This document shows positions 51,270 through 59,944 of a DNA stretch of 64,000 nucleotides, piece by piece. The notes beneath the pieces are model-generated. The model made no database searches and was not told the DNA's origin. It worked only from the letters and a program-made list of their open reading frames with translations. Both the position numbers and the translations under genes were made by a program. The DNA is from Streptomyces sp. SAI-135 (GTDB lineage Bacteria; Actinomycetota; Actinomycetes; Streptomycetales; Streptomycetaceae). The stretch's first letter is position 1. The number at the start of each line of letters is the position of its first letter. Location of the stretch: positions 8,990,001 through 9,054,000 of the forward strand of contig NZ_JARXYP010000002.1 of the NCBI RefSeq assembly GCF_029893805.1. The letters are read 5' to 3'.

Positions 51270-52208
51270 TCAGGCGGTCAGCGACTCCACGCGGCGCATC
51301 ACCTCGCGGCAGAACGCGCCCACCCCGTTCGGGTCGTCGGTGAACTGCGAGGGCTTGACGCAGAAGGTGGTGAATCCCTGGGCCATCTGCTCGGGGATGG
51401 GCTCGAGGGCCTGGGCGAGGTCGGCGCAGGAGGTGTCGTCGGGGAACACGGCGCGGGTGCTGCCGATCATCTCCAGGTCGGCGATGTCGCGGCCCGCGGC
51501 GGCCATCGCGGTCTTCAGCGTCTGCATCTGCTCGGGAGTCACCTTGCCCAGCGGGTTGAAGGCGTGGCCGTAGCGGACGATCCTGCGCACCATCGCCTCG
51601 TGCATGCCCGCGCCGCCGAAGCACAGCCGGGGGCCGTCCGGGCGGTATGCCTTGGGCTCGAAGTACACGTCCTGGAACGTGTAGTACTCGCTCTCGTGGG
51701 ACACGGGGGAGGGGCCCCACAACTTCCGCCAGATCTCCAGGTGTTCGTCGAGGAGCTTGCCACGTCGGGCGAACGGGACATCGAGCGCCGCGTACTCGTC
51801 CCGGCTCCAGCTGACGTTGGGCAGCACGATCAGACGGCCCTCGGAGAGAAGGTCGAGGGTGCCGAGCTCGCGGGCCAGGAGCAGGGGATGGCGCAGGGGA
51901 GCGATGACCGCCGAGGCGGCGAGACGCAGACGCTCGGTGACAGCGGCGATCGCGCTGAGCAGCATGAGCGAGTTGGGCCAGGGTGTGAAGGGGTCTTGGT
52001 TGCCGGGCAGGGCGTAGTCGCGGGGATTGCCCATCACGCCGTTGGCTCCGGCGTCGGGGCCGAGCACGATGTGCTCGCTGATCATGACGGAGTCGAATCC
52101 GGCGTCCTCGGCCTCGCGGGCCCAGCGGAGCACGGTCGGCAGATCCGCGCGGCCTGCGGTCATGGTCCAGTTCTCGCTCAGGACGAGCTGCATGCGGGGA
52201 GTGGTCAT
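51270..52208 (-). CDS. LLM-class (luciferase-like) F420-dependent oxidoreductase
   Basis: A 312-residue TIM-barrel flavin/F420-dependent enzyme of the bacterial luciferase superfamily. Landmarks are AREAEDAGFDSVMISEHIVL, RLRLAASAVIAPLRHPLLLA with the RHP signature, and WSRDEYAALDVPFARRGKLL. The adjacent Fno gene favours F420 rather than FMN. The reaction could be a hydride transfer to an imine, ketone or enone; the substrate is not predictable. It lies between the P450-2 and Fno genes on the minus strand. Confidence 0.86.
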   Translation of the reverse strand: MTTPRMQLVLSENWTMTAGRADLPTVLRWAREAEDAGFDSVMISEHIVLGPDAGANGVMGNPRDYALPGNQDPFTPWPNSLMLLSAIAAVTERLRLAASAVIAPLRHPLLLARELGTLDLLSEGRLIVLPNVSWSRDEYAALDVPFARRGKLLDEHLEIWRKLWGPSPVSHESEYYTFQDVYFEPKAYRPDGPRLCFGGAGMHEAMVRRIVRYGHAFNPLGKVTPEQMQTLKTAMAAAGRDIADLEMIGSTRAVFPDDTSCADLAQALEPIPEQMAQGFTTFCVKPSQFTDDPNGVGAFCREVMRRVESLTA

Positions 52209-52258
52209 CGTGGTGATCCTCTAGGCGGGCGTGTTCGAGGGCAGTAGTGAGGGGTGGC

Positions 52259-52286
52259 CGCAGCCGTCCGGGCGGCCGCGGCTGCG
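52259..52286. terminator. Hairpin between P450-2 and LLM genes
   Basis: CGCAGCCG and CGGCTGCG, 8-bp arms with a 12-base loop. It may partly terminate or stabilise the upstream transcript; weak evidence. Confidence 0.35.
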
Positions 52287-52308
52287 ACTGACGGGCAGTG
52301 GCATGCGG

Positions 52309-52340
52309 CAGGCGGTCAGGCGGTCAGGCGGTCAGGCGAG
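52309..52340. repeat. 8-nt tandem repeats at the P450-2 stop codon
   Basis: CAGGCGGT occurs three times followed by CAGGCGAG. The array runs into the last codons of the P450 gene (stop at 52332). Probably replication slippage. Confidence 0.55.
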
Positions 52341-53618
52341 GGTGACCTCGACCGGCAGCTTCTTGATGCCGTTGACGAAGTTGGAGCGCACGCGCGGGAC
52401 TTCGCCGGCGAGTTTGATGTCGGCGATGCGCGGGATGAGCTCCTCGAACATGATGCGGATCTCGGTGCGGGCGAGGAGGTTGCCCAGGCACAGGTGGGGG
52501 CTGCCCTTGCCGAAGGTGACGTGGTCGTTGTCCCGGCGGGTGACGTCGAAGTCGTAGGGATTGCCGAAGACCTCCTCGTCGCGGTTGCCGGAGGCGTACC
52601 ACATGACGACCTTGTCGCCCTCCTTGATGTGCTTGCCGCCGAGTTCGACGTCGCGGGTCGCGGTGCGGCGGAAGTGGTAGACGGGGGAGGCCCAGCGCAG
52701 GAACTCCTCGACCGCCGTGGGGATGAGTGACGGGTCGTCCTTCAGCCTCGCCAGCTGCTCGGGGTGCTGGAGGAGGGCCAGCATGGAGTGGGAGATGGTG
52801 TGGCGGGTGGTCTCGTTTCCGGCAACGACCAGGAGCAGGAAGTAGTTGTCGAAGTCCTCGGCCGAAAGCGGGATGCCGTCGCGCGGCGTGGTGTTGACCA
52901 GCTTCGAGACCAGGTCCGTGCCGTCGCCGCCGCGCCGCCGGCGGGCCAGCTCACGGCCGTACTCGAAGACCTCCAGCGAGGCGGGGGAGCGGAAGGGCAG
53001 GTCGCGGTACTGCTCGCTCTCCTCGCTGTGCAGCAGGACGTCGGCGTAGTCGGGGTCGGTGTGGCCGATGATGCGGTTGCCCCAGTCGATGAGCTGCTGG
53101 TTGTCCTCCGGGGGGACGTCGAGGAGCCGGGCCAGGACGTTGATGGGGAAGTCGGCGGAGACGTCGGCGACGAAGTCGAAGGTGCCCTTGGCGAGGGCCG
53201 CGTCCAGCGTCCTGGCGGTCAGGCCGCGCAGGAAGTCGCTGTAGCTGTTGATGACGCTCGCGCCGAACTGCCGCTGGATCACGTTGCGCAGGGCACGGTG
53301 GCGGACGCCGTCCATCTCCAGGATGGAGGCGCGCTTCTTGATCTGGTCCTCGTCGACCTCTTCGAGGTTCACGAACTTCGTCGAGGTGAAGGTCTCGGCG
53401 TCGCGGTCGACGCGGGCGATGTCGGCGTGCCGGGTCACCGCCCAGAAACCGGAGTTGGGAGCCTCCTCGGGCTGCCAGTGCACCGGGTCCTGGTGACGCA
53501 GGGTGTGGAACATCCGCCACGGGGTGGTTCCGTCGGTGAAGTTGTCCAGGTCGGCGAGGTTGACGTCCGCCAGCGGCATCGGGTCGGTCACGGCGGCGGT
53601 CGGGGTCTCGGTCGTCAT
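52332..53618 (-). CDS. Cytochrome P450 (second), CYP124/125/142-like pattern
   Basis: A 428-residue P450. The I helix is LVVAGNETTRHTISHSMLAL with a standard E-T-T, ExxR is in EEFLRWASPV, and the heme loop is FGKGSPHLCLGNLLA. This 11-residue loop (one longer than FGxGxHxCxG) and NRDEEVFGNPYDFDVTRRDN are typical of the steroid/terpene/alkyl-oxidising actinobacterial clades. ATG 53618 is preferred since GGGAG lies 8 bases before it. An alternative GTG at 53639 overlaps the stop codon of the GS-like gene by GTGA. Either way, the two genes are translationally linked. The electron donor is probably the ferredoxin/reductase pair encoded divergently at 55298. Confidence 0.88.
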   Translation of the reverse strand: MTTETPTAAVTDPMPLADVNLADLDNFTDGTTPWRMFHTLRHQDPVHWQPEEAPNSGFWAVTRHADIARVDRDAETFTSTKFVNLEEVDEDQIKKRASILEMDGVRHRALRNVIQRQFGASVINSYSDFLRGLTARTLDAALAKGTFDFVADVSADFPINVLARLLDVPPEDNQQLIDWGNRIIGHTDPDYADVLLHSEESEQYRDLPFRSPASLEVFEYGRELARRRRGGDGTDLVSKLVNTTPRDGIPLSAEDFDNYFLLLVVAGNETTRHTISHSMLALLQHPEQLARLKDDPSLIPTAVEEFLRWASPVYHFRRTATRDVELGGKHIKEGDKVVMWYASGNRDEEVFGNPYDFDVTRRDNDHVTFGKGSPHLCLGNLLARTEIRIMFEELIPRIADIKLAGEVPRVRSNFVNGIKKLPVEVTLA

Positions 53619-53635
53619 CGCATGGCTCCCAGTCG

Positions 53636-54991
53636 TCACAGGTGGTAGGCGTACTCGGTGAACTCCCAGTCGGTGACGTGCCGTTGGAAGCGTTCGGTCT
53701 CATTGCGCTTGTAGGAGAGGAAGGAGGCGGCGAACTCCTTGCCGAGGACGTCGGTCAGTTCCGTGTCCGCCTCCAGGGCGTCCAGTGCGGCCGGCAGGCT
53801 CATGGGCAGCACGGCTGCCTTGGCGGTGTCGTAGCCGTACCCCTCCAAGGGGGCGGGGGGCTCCTCGCCGGCCAGCACCCCGAGCAGCGCGGCGGCGATG
53901 GTGCCGGTGATCAACAGGTACGGGTTGGCGCTGGCGTCGCCGAGACGCAGTTCGAACCGTGCGCCGGAGCCGCGCTCGGGCGGGATGCGGACCATGGCGC
54001 TGCGGTTGTCCAGGCCCCAGTCGATCAGCCACGGCGCGAGGGTGTCGGGACCGAAACGCTTGTAGGAGTTCACGGTCGGGTTGGCCAGTGCGGCCAGGGC
54101 CGGTGCGTGGGCGAGGATGCCGGCGACGGCGTGGCGTGCGGTGGTGGACAGCCCGTACGGCCCTGCCGGATCGTCGAAGGCGTTGCCGCCCTCGTCGTTC
54201 TCGCAGGACAGGTGGAGATGGAAGCCGGAGCCTCCGGCGTCGTTGAACGGCTTGGCCATGAACGTGGCGAGTTTCCCCTCCTTCCGGGCCAGCTCCTTGA
54301 TGGCGGACTTGAAGCGGAAGGCGCGGTCCGCGGCGGACAGGGCATCGGAGTGGGTGAGGTTGATCTCGAACTGGCCGCCGTCGAACTCGTGGTTGCCGCT
54401 GGTCGCGCCGATGTTCATGTCCCGCAGCAGGCGCAGGGTGCGCAGCAGGTGGTTGTCGCCGTCGGCGCGCAGACCGGCTGTGTAGACGGCGCCGGTGGTG
54501 CCGGAATAACGCTTCCAGCCGCACGGGGAGGCCGGGTCCTCGTCGCAGAGGAAGTACTCGAGTTCGGGGCCGACCACCGGACGCAGGCCGTGTTCGGCGC
54601 ACCGGTCGAGGACCGTGCGCAGCAGATCACGGGGTGACTCCGGTGCGGGCAGGCCGGTGGCCGGGTCGGTGGCGTCGGCCAGGCTGGAGACGACGCCGGG
54701 CTCCCAGGGGAGGGAGATCAGGCTGTCCAGGTCGGGGCGCACGGTGACGTCGGGCAGGCCGGCGTCGAGACCGCCGGAGACGGGGACCACGTCGCCTTGG
54801 GGGCTGGTGTGGTAGACGGCCCGGCAGAAGGCCAGGCCGTGGTCGCAGGCCGACGGCAGGTGGTCCAGCAGGATGTCGCGTGCGCGGTCGGTGCCGATGA
54901 GGTCGGGATAGGTCACGCGCACCACGTCGATGCCCTCGGCGGCGAGCCGTTGCATGTGCTGACGGAGGCTGGGGGTTGGGGCTGCGCTCAC
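53636..54991 (-). CDS. Glutamine synthetase-like gamma-glutamyl ligase
   Basis: A 451-residue GS-fold enzyme. The beta-grasp N-domain is followed by the catalytic domain with metal/glutamate residues in VGPELEYFLC, NHEFDGGQFEINL, KPFNDAGGSGFHLHLS, NPTVNSYKRF and RGSGARFELRLGDASANPY. The GS adenylylation loop (tyrosine in NLYDLP) is absent, so it is not the housekeeping enzyme. Relatives join glutamate to amines (polyamines, ethanolamine, aniline, isopropylamine). GTG 54991 is taken as the start: CGAGGAG lies 8 bases upstream. Immediately downstream is a P450; glutamine-synthetase-like genes beside P450s also occur in mycobacterial morpholine/piperidine clusters. I infer an amine substrate. 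Confidence 0.85.
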   Translation of the reverse strand: MSAAPTPSLRQHMQRLAAEGIDVVRVTYPDLIGTDRARDILLDHLPSACDHGLAFCRAVYHTSPQGDVVPVSGGLDAGLPDVTVRPDLDSLISLPWEPGVVSSLADATDPATGLPAPESPRDLLRTVLDRCAEHGLRPVVGPELEYFLCDEDPASPCGWKRYSGTTGAVYTAGLRADGDNHLLRTLRLLRDMNIGATSGNHEFDGGQFEINLTHSDALSAADRAFRFKSAIKELARKEGKLATFMAKPFNDAGGSGFHLHLSCENDEGGNAFDDPAGPYGLSTTARHAVAGILAHAPALAALANPTVNSYKRFGPDTLAPWLIDWGLDNRSAMVRIPPERGSGARFELRLGDASANPYLLITGTIAAALLGVLAGEEPPAPLEGYGYDTAKAAVLPMSLPAALDALEADTELTDVLGKEFAASFLSYKRNETERFQRHVTDWEFTEYAYHL

Positions 54992-55069
54992 CGATGTCTC
55001 CTCGGGCGCTTGGGGTGTGGGTGGCGAGAGAAGTCGGAGGGCCGGTGCTGGTGGGGGCACGGCTGACTT

Positions 55070-55083
55070 GTTTGGTACCAAAC
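55070..55083. promoter_or_regulatory. GTTTGGTACCAAAC operator at the GS promoter
   Basis: Perfect 14-bp palindrome lying directly after the predicted minus-strand -10 box, at the transcription start of the GS/P450 unit. Related elements are at 55176-55189 and 63640-63653. Confidence 0.65.
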
Positions 55084-55110
55084 GGTATGAGGACTACGGA
55101 CGCCCCGCAA
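55082..55110 (-). promoter_or_regulatory. Predicted promoter of the GS-P450 unit
   Basis: On the minus strand TTGCGG (55110-55105), a 17-base spacer and TACCGT (55087-55082). Weak individually, but its position relative to the palindrome mirrors the plus-strand promoter. Confidence 0.4.
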
Positions 55111-55125
55111 GAGGGGATGGGAAAA

Positions 55126-55145
55126 AATTATCCGCATGGATAGGT
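55126..55145. promoter_or_regulatory. AATTATCC-type operator in the divergent region
   Basis: AATTATCC-GCAT-GGATAGGT. The left half and GGATA of the right half match the perfect palindrome at 61566-61585. It ends one base before the plus-strand -35 box. Confidence 0.6.
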
Positions 55146-55146
55146 A

Positions 55147-55175
55147 TTGACCAGGGGTGAGCCGCTCCCTATGTT
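55147..55175 (+). promoter_or_regulatory. Promoter of the ferredoxin/meta-cleavage operon
   Basis: TTGACC (55147-55152), 17-base spacer, TATGTT (55170-55175). A good sigma-70-type promoter for a high-GC genome, flanked by operators on both sides. Confidence 0.65.
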
Positions 55176-55189
55176 GTTTGAAGCCAAAT
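55176..55189. promoter_or_regulatory. GTTTG-N4-CAAAT operator at the ferredoxin promoter
   Basis: GTTTG-AAGC-CAAAT follows the -10 box by no bases and covers the expected transcription start. It is a near-copy of the palindrome at 55070 in the mirror position. Confidence 0.55.
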
Positions 55190-55297
55190 GAGTTAGGGCC
55201 CGGTCAGTCGCCAGGCCCTTGGCCGGGGCCCGGCCGAAGCGGTCGGGCCCCTCTTCCTCTCCTCGCCCCGACGCCCTCACTTTCAGGAGGACCGGCC

Positions 55298-55486
55298 ATG
55301 AAGGTCGTCGTCGACATGAACAAGTGCCAGGACCACGGCCAGTGCGTCTTCGCCGCCCCCGATGTCTTCTCCATGGACGACAGCGGCCACCTGGCCTATG
55401 TCACCGACCCCGACGACGTGCTGCGCGACGAGGTCGAGGAAGCCGCCGACGTGTGTCCGCTCCAGGCCATCCGTATCGAGGGCTGA
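55298..55486 (+). CDS. Ferredoxin, CxxHxxC type (second)
   Basis: A 62-residue ferredoxin with cluster residues in KCQDHGQC and DVCPLQAI. As in the other two ferredoxins of the window, a histidine occupies the second cysteine position, pointing to a [3Fe-4S] or His-containing [4Fe-4S] cluster. It is nearly identical in the CQDHGQCV.AAPD segment to the ferredoxin at 62901. AGGAGGACC precedes the ATG by 6 bases. The next gene, a reductase, starts on its stop codon. Confidence 0.92.
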   Translation: MKVVVDMNKCQDHGQCVFAAPDVFSMDDSGHLAYVTDPDDVLRDEVEEAADVCPLQAIRIEG

Positions 55487-56697
55487 TGATGAACGCACGC
55501 ATTGTCGTGGCCGGGGCCTCCATGGCCGGCCTGCGCGCGGCCGAGCAACTGCGGGCCGCCGGCTGGGCCGGAGCCATCACGCTCGTCGGTGACGAGCCGC
55601 ACATGCCCTACAACCGGCCGCCCCTGTCCAAGGAGGTCCTGGCCGGCAACGCGCCCTTCGAGTCCCTCGCCTTCCGCCCGCGGGCGAGCGTGGCCGACGC
55701 GGAGTGGCGGCTGGGGACCAAGGTTGTCGCCGCGCGGCTCGCGGAGAACATCGTCGAGTTCGACGACGGCGAGGCGCTCTCGTACGACGGCCTGGTCGTC
55801 GCCACCGGAATGCGGCCCCGGCGCCTGCGCTGCCCCGGCCCGCTCGCCGGCCGGCACACGGTCCGCACCATCGACGACGCGCAGGGCCTGCGGCAGGCCC
55901 TCACCCGGCCCGGAACCCGGATGGTCGTCGTCGGAGGCGGCTTCATCGGCTGCGAGGTCGCCGCCACCGCTGTCGCTCTGGGCGCCCGCGAGGTGACCGT
56001 CGTCGACCCGCTGCCCCTGCCGATGGTCGCCCCCCTCGGCGAGCTCCTCGCCAGGGCCCTGCTGAAGCGTCACGAAGAGCGCGGCGTCCGCTTCGCCCTC
56101 GCCACGGGCGTGACCGGTTTCACCGGCGAGGACCATGTCACCGGCGTCGCTCTCGGCGACGGCACCGTCCTGCCCGCCGACGTGGTGGTCGAGTCGGTCG
56201 GCTCGGTCGCCAACACCGAGTGGCTGGACGGCAACGGCCTCGACCTGAGCGACGGCGTGCCCACCGACGAGCACCTGCGTGTCGGCGGACGGCCCGACGT
56301 GGTGGCCGTCGGTGACGTCGCCCGCTTCCCCAACGCCCGCTACGACGGCGTAGCCCGCCGTGTGGAGCACTGGTGCATCCCCACGGACACCGCCAAGCAC
56401 GCCGCGAAGGCCCTCGTCGCTCACCTGACCGGCGCCGGCCACGACCTGTCCCCGTTCGCACCGCTGCCCACCTTCTGGAGCGACCAGCACGACTTCCGCC
56501 TGCAGTCCTTCGGGGCACCGGTGCTCGGCAAGGAGGACGTGCGCGTACTCGAAGGCGACCTCGACGGTGACGTCGTCGTCGGCTACCACGCCGGCGGCCG
56601 GCTGACCGGTGTCGTCGCCCTCGGCGGTCAGGCCGCGGCGGCCGCCGCCTCCCGCTACCGCGCCGAACTGCTCAAGCAGCCCGCCCTCACCGCCTAA
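55486..56697 (+). CDS. FAD-dependent ferredoxin reductase (second)
   Basis: A 403-residue reductase of the putidaredoxin reductase/BphA4 family. FAD motif IVVAGASMAGLRAAEQLRAA, NAD motif MVVVGGGFIGCEVAATAVAL, second FAD motif VVAVGDVARFPN, then LPTFWSDQHDFRLQSFG typical of the C-terminal domain. The ATG (55486) shares a base with the ferredoxin stop codon; a second ATG follows immediately. It probably serves both the P450 at 52332 and the P450 at 61671, since the latter has a ferredoxin but no reductase of its own. Confidence 0.92.
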   Translation: MMNARIVVAGASMAGLRAAEQLRAAGWAGAITLVGDEPHMPYNRPPLSKEVLAGNAPFESLAFRPRASVADAEWRLGTKVVAARLAENIVEFDDGEALSYDGLVVATGMRPRRLRCPGPLAGRHTVRTIDDAQGLRQALTRPGTRMVVVGGGFIGCEVAATAVALGAREVTVVDPLPLPMVAPLGELLARALLKRHEERGVRFALATGVTGFTGEDHVTGVALGDGTVLPADVVVESVGSVANTEWLDGNGLDLSDGVPTDEHLRVGGRPDVVAVGDVARFPNARYDGVARRVEHWCIPTDTAKHAAKALVAHLTGAGHDLSPFAPLPTFWSDQHDFRLQSFGAPVLGKEDVRVLEGDLDGDVVVGYHAGGRLTGVVALGGQAAAAAASRYRAELLKQPALTA

Positions 56698-56710
56698 GGA
56701 CTTTGCTGAC

Positions 56711-57517
56711 ATGACCACCGTCCGTGGATTCTTCTTCCCCAAGACGGCGAGCGGAGCCTCGTCGCTGGTCCCCTCGCCGCCCTGGCGGTACTCCGGCGAC
56801 CTGCTCACCGTCGAGTACCGCACCGACCCGGCACGCGTGCGGGAACTGCTTCCCGAGCCACTGGAGCTCGCCGACGAGGACCCGGGCGCGGTGGCGCTGA
56901 TCTGGGCCGACTGGCAGTCCTGCTCGGCTTCCGGCGCCGAACTGCTCGATCCCGTGCTCTCCCAGTACAAGGAGGCCTTCGCGGTCGTCCGCTGCAAGTA
57001 CCGGGGACAGACCTACTCGCGCTGCGTCTACATCTGGGTCGACAAGGACTTCGCCATCGCGCGCGGCCTGCACCAGGGCTACCCGAAGAAGCTCGGCTCG
57101 ATCCACCAGACCCGCCCGCACCCCTACGGCCCCGCGCCGCGCATCGAGGCGGGGGCCCGTTTCGGCGCCACGCTCGCCGCGGCCGACCGGCGCCTCGCGC
57201 ACACCGTGGTGACCCTGCGCGAGCCGGCGGAGACGAACGGCTTCGTCAACGCCCACCCGATGGCCCATCACCGCTGGCTGCCCTCCATCGAGAAGGGCAA
57301 GGGCCTCGCGCTCGACGAACTGATCGAGTCCGGCGCCGCCTCCTTCGAGGGCGGGCAGCCATGGCGCGGCGACGCCGACCTGGAGCTGTTCGAGGCCCCC
57401 ACCGAGGAACTGGCACGCCTGGAGATCCACGAGCCGATCGCCGCCTACTACCGGCAGGTCGGTGTCGTCTGGGACGGCGGCCGACTGCTGGAGTCCGGCA
57501 CGTCCGGCGCCGAGTAA
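56711..57517 (+). CDS. Acetoacetate decarboxylase (ADC) superfamily protein
   Basis: A 268-residue protein with the ADC beta-cone fold. The Schiff-base lysine region of ADC is represented by GLHQGYPKKLGSIHQTRPHP (~118-137), where two lysines follow the YP turn. Other family landmarks are the N-terminal PPWRYSGDLLTVEYRTDPAR and VRELLPEPLELAD. ADC relatives catalyse decarboxylation, aldol or hydratase reactions on 2- and 3-oxo acids. In this operon, where HpaF, HpaH and HpaI homologues are missing, it could take over isomerisation, hydration or C-C cleavage after ring opening. That assignment is an inference. Confidence 0.8.
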   Translation: MTTVRGFFFPKTASGASSLVPSPPWRYSGDLLTVEYRTDPARVRELLPEPLELADEDPGAVALIWADWQSCSASGAELLDPVLSQYKEAFAVVRCKYRGQTYSRCVYIWVDKDFAIARGLHQGYPKKLGSIHQTRPHPYGPAPRIEAGARFGATLAAADRRLAHTVVTLREPAETNGFVNAHPMAHHRWLPSIEKGKGLALDELIESGAASFEGGQPWRGDADLELFEAPTEELARLEIHEPIAAYYRQVGVVWDGGRLLESGTSGAE

Positions 57518-57551
57518 CCCCCGCACGCACCACACGACTTGGAGATCGGAC

Positions 57552-59015
57552 ATGACCGAGCACACCCTCACGGTGGCCGGTGTCGCCGTGGACACGCGGC
57601 ACTGGATCGGCGGCGAGCGCGTCGCCTCCACCGAAACGTTCCCCGATGTCTCACCGATCGACGGCAGCGTCCTGGGGGAGATCTCCCGAGGGACCGCGAT
57701 GGAGGCCACGGCCGCGGTGGCCGCGGCGAAGGCCGCCTTCCCCGCCTGGGCCGCCACCCCGCGCGCCGAACGCGCTCGCATCCTGCACGCCATCGCCGAC
57801 GGCGTCGAGAAGCGGCTGGAAGAGCTCGCCATCGTCGAGACCACCGACAACGGTGCCCTGCTCCGCTCCCACCGCCGGGGCGTCATGCCCCGCGTCGCCC
57901 ACAACTTCCGCTTCTTCGCGGACTGGCTGCTGAAGCTGGAGCACGAGGACTTCGAGACGCGCGGGCACACCAACCACGTCAGCTGGGACCCGGCCGGCCC
58001 CTGCGTGCTGATCACCCCTTGGAACGCCCCCCTGATGCTGGCCACGTGGAAGGTGGCCCCCGCTCTCGCCGCAGGCAACACGGTCGTCCTCAAGCCCGCC
58101 GAGTGGACCCCGCTGACCGCCTCCCTGCTGGCCGACATCGCCGCCGAGGCCGGGCTGCCGGCCGGGGTGCTGAACGTCGTGCAGGGGTACGGCTCGGAGA
58201 TCGGCGACGCCCTGACCTCGCACCCCGACGTGCGCCGGATCAGCTTCACCGGCTCGGTGCCGACGGCGAAGCGCATCTCGGCTTCGGCTGCCGCCAACCT
58301 GACCCCGCTCAGCCTCGAACTCGGCGGCAAGTCACCCTTGTTGGTGTTCGCCGACGCCGACCTGGACCTCGCGGTCGACCTGGCGGTGGAGCAGTACGAC
58401 AACGCCGGGCAGGTGTGCCTGGCCGCAACGCGCTTCCTGGTCCAGGAGTCGGTCGCCGAGGAGTTCACCCGCCGCTTCGTCGAGAAGGCCGGGCAGCTCA
58501 CCCAGGGCGACCCGCGTGACGAGGCCACCGACATCGGCCCGAACATCCACCCGCGCCAGCTGGAGAAGATCGACGGGTTCGTGCAGCGGGCGACCGCGGC
58601 CGGGGCCCGCGTGGTCATCGGCGGCCACCGGGGAGACGGCCAGTACTACGCGCCGACCCTCCTCACCGACGTCGCCCAGGACTCGGAGATCGTGCAGGAG
58701 GAGGTCTTCGGACCGGTCCTGACCCTGCAGACCTTCGCAGACGAGGACGAGGCCGTCCGCCTCGCCAACGACACCCGCTTCGGGCTGGCCGCCACCGTCG
58801 CCACCGGTGACCCGGAGCGCGCCGAACGCGTCACCGCCCAGCTGGTCGCCGGCACGGTCTGGACCAACTGCTTCTTCGTCCGCGACCTCCAGGCGCCCTT
58901 CGGAGGCTCCCGCCACTCCGGCGTCGGCCGCGAGGGCGGCACCTGGAGCTTCGACTTCTACTGCGACCTGAAGAACACGGTCACCGCGCCGAAGGGATGG
59001 CAGAGCCATGAGTGA
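57552..59015 (+). CDS. Aldehyde dehydrogenase, HpaE-like
   Basis: A 487-residue ALDH resembling 5-carboxymethyl-2-hydroxymuconate semialdehyde dehydrogenase (HpaE) and related muconic semialdehyde dehydrogenases. ITPWNAPLMLATWKVAPALA and NTVVLKPAEWTP bind NAD; the general base is in LELGGKSP and the nucleophile in NAGQVCLAATR. Its neighbour is an HpaD-like dioxygenase that would supply exactly this type of semialdehyde. GGAG is 8 bases upstream of ATG 57552. The 3' end overlaps the dioxygenase start by 8 bases. Confidence 0.88.
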   Translation: MTEHTLTVAGVAVDTRHWIGGERVASTETFPDVSPIDGSVLGEISRGTAMEATAAVAAAKAAFPAWAATPRAERARILHAIADGVEKRLEELAIVETTDNGALLRSHRRGVMPRVAHNFRFFADWLLKLEHEDFETRGHTNHVSWDPAGPCVLITPWNAPLMLATWKVAPALAAGNTVVLKPAEWTPLTASLLADIAAEAGLPAGVLNVVQGYGSEIGDALTSHPDVRRISFTGSVPTAKRISASAAANLTPLSLELGGKSPLLVFADADLDLAVDLAVEQYDNAGQVCLAATRFLVQESVAEEFTRRFVEKAGQLTQGDPRDEATDIGPNIHPRQLEKIDGFVQRATAAGARVVIGGHRGDGQYYAPTLLTDVAQDSEIVQEEVFGPVLTLQTFADEDEAVRLANDTRFGLAATVATGDPERAERVTAQLVAGTVWTNCFFVRDLQAPFGGSRHSGVGREGGTWSFDFYCDLKNTVTAPKGWQSHE

Positions 59016-59934
59016 GATCGTCGGGGCCGGCCTCCTCGCCCATGTGCCCACCATCGTGCTCCCGCAGGAGGAGAGGCTCGAGCTCAACCACGGCAAGGAG
59101 ATCACCCTCGTCACGGGCCTGAACCAGCTCCGGAAGGACGTCTTCGAACGGGACGACTACGACACCGTCGTGGTTCTCGACTCGCACTGGGCGACCACGG
59201 TCGAGTTCGTGGTGACCGCGCAGCAGCGCCGGGCCGGGCTGTTCACCTCGGAGGAGCTGCCGCGCGGGATGTGCCGGATGCCGTACGACTTCCCCGGTGA
59301 TCCCGAACTGGCCCACAACATCGAGAAGTTCGCGGACAAGCACGGCACCTGGATCACCGCGATCGATGACGACTACCTGCCGATCTACTACGCCACCATC
59401 AACCTGTGGAAGTTCCTCGGCGAGGGCCTGCCCGACAAGCGGTGGGTGACCATCGGGGTCTGCCAGACCGGCGACATGGAGGACCACCTGCGGCTCGGCC
59501 GCGCCCTGGCGGACGGTATCGCCGCCACGCCGGGGCGGCGCGTGCTGCTGATCGCCTCTGGAGCGCTGTCGCACACGTTCTGGCCGCTCCGGGAACTGCG
59601 CGACCACGAGGCCAGCGACCCGGTGCACATCTTCACACCCGAGGCGCGCGCGGCCGACTACGAGCGGATCGCCTGGTTCAAGGAGGGCCGCCACGACAAG
59701 GTCCTCGACACGATGGACGCGTTCTGGAAGTACAGGCCTGAGGCGAAGTTCTTCCACTACCTGATGATGGCCGGTGCCCTCGGCGAGCGCGCGTGCGTCG
59801 CCAAGGCCCGTCAGTACGGCGATTACGAGAACTCGATCGGCACCGGCCAGGTGCACCTTTGGTTCGACCGCCCCGCCGACGGCTGGACCGGCACCGGCCT
59901 GCCCGCCCCACGTACCCCTCACAGCCGCATCTAG
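59008..59934 (+). CDS. Class III extradiol dioxygenase, HpaD-like (3,4-dihydroxyphenylacetate 2,3-dioxygenase)
   Basis: A 308-residue LigB/HpaD-type ring-cleaving dioxygenase. Fe(II) ligands are expected as His12 in GLLAHVPT, His in VVLDSHWATTVEF and a C-terminal Glu region (MMAGALGERACV); the acid-base His is probably in GALSHTFW. GMCRMPYDFPGDPELA and QYGDYENSIGTGQ are family blocks. It opens homoprotocatechuate-type catechols. Unlike the VOC dioxygenase at 36561 it belongs to a different structural family, so the window holds two unrelated extradiol enzymes. HpaE- and HpaG-like neighbours support the substrate class, though a relative of homoprotocatechuate is equally possible. Confidence 0.88.
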   Translation: MSEIVGAGLLAHVPTIVLPQEERLELNHGKEITLVTGLNQLRKDVFERDDYDTVVVLDSHWATTVEFVVTAQQRRAGLFTSEELPRGMCRMPYDFPGDPELAHNIEKFADKHGTWITAIDDDYLPIYYATINLWKFLGEGLPDKRWVTIGVCQTGDMEDHLRLGRALADGIAATPGRRVLLIASGALSHTFWPLRELRDHEASDPVHIFTPEARAADYERIAWFKEGRHDKVLDTMDAFWKYRPEAKFFHYLMMAGALGERACVAKARQYGDYENSIGTGQVHLWFDRPADGWTGTGLPAPRTPHSRI

Positions 59935-59944
59935 GAGTCCTGTC

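Noticed and set aside
53636..54991. Housekeeping glutamine synthetase (glnA)
   Set aside because: No adenylylation-loop tyrosine motif, unusual N-terminus, and coupling to a P450 gene point to a specialised gamma-glutamyl ligase.
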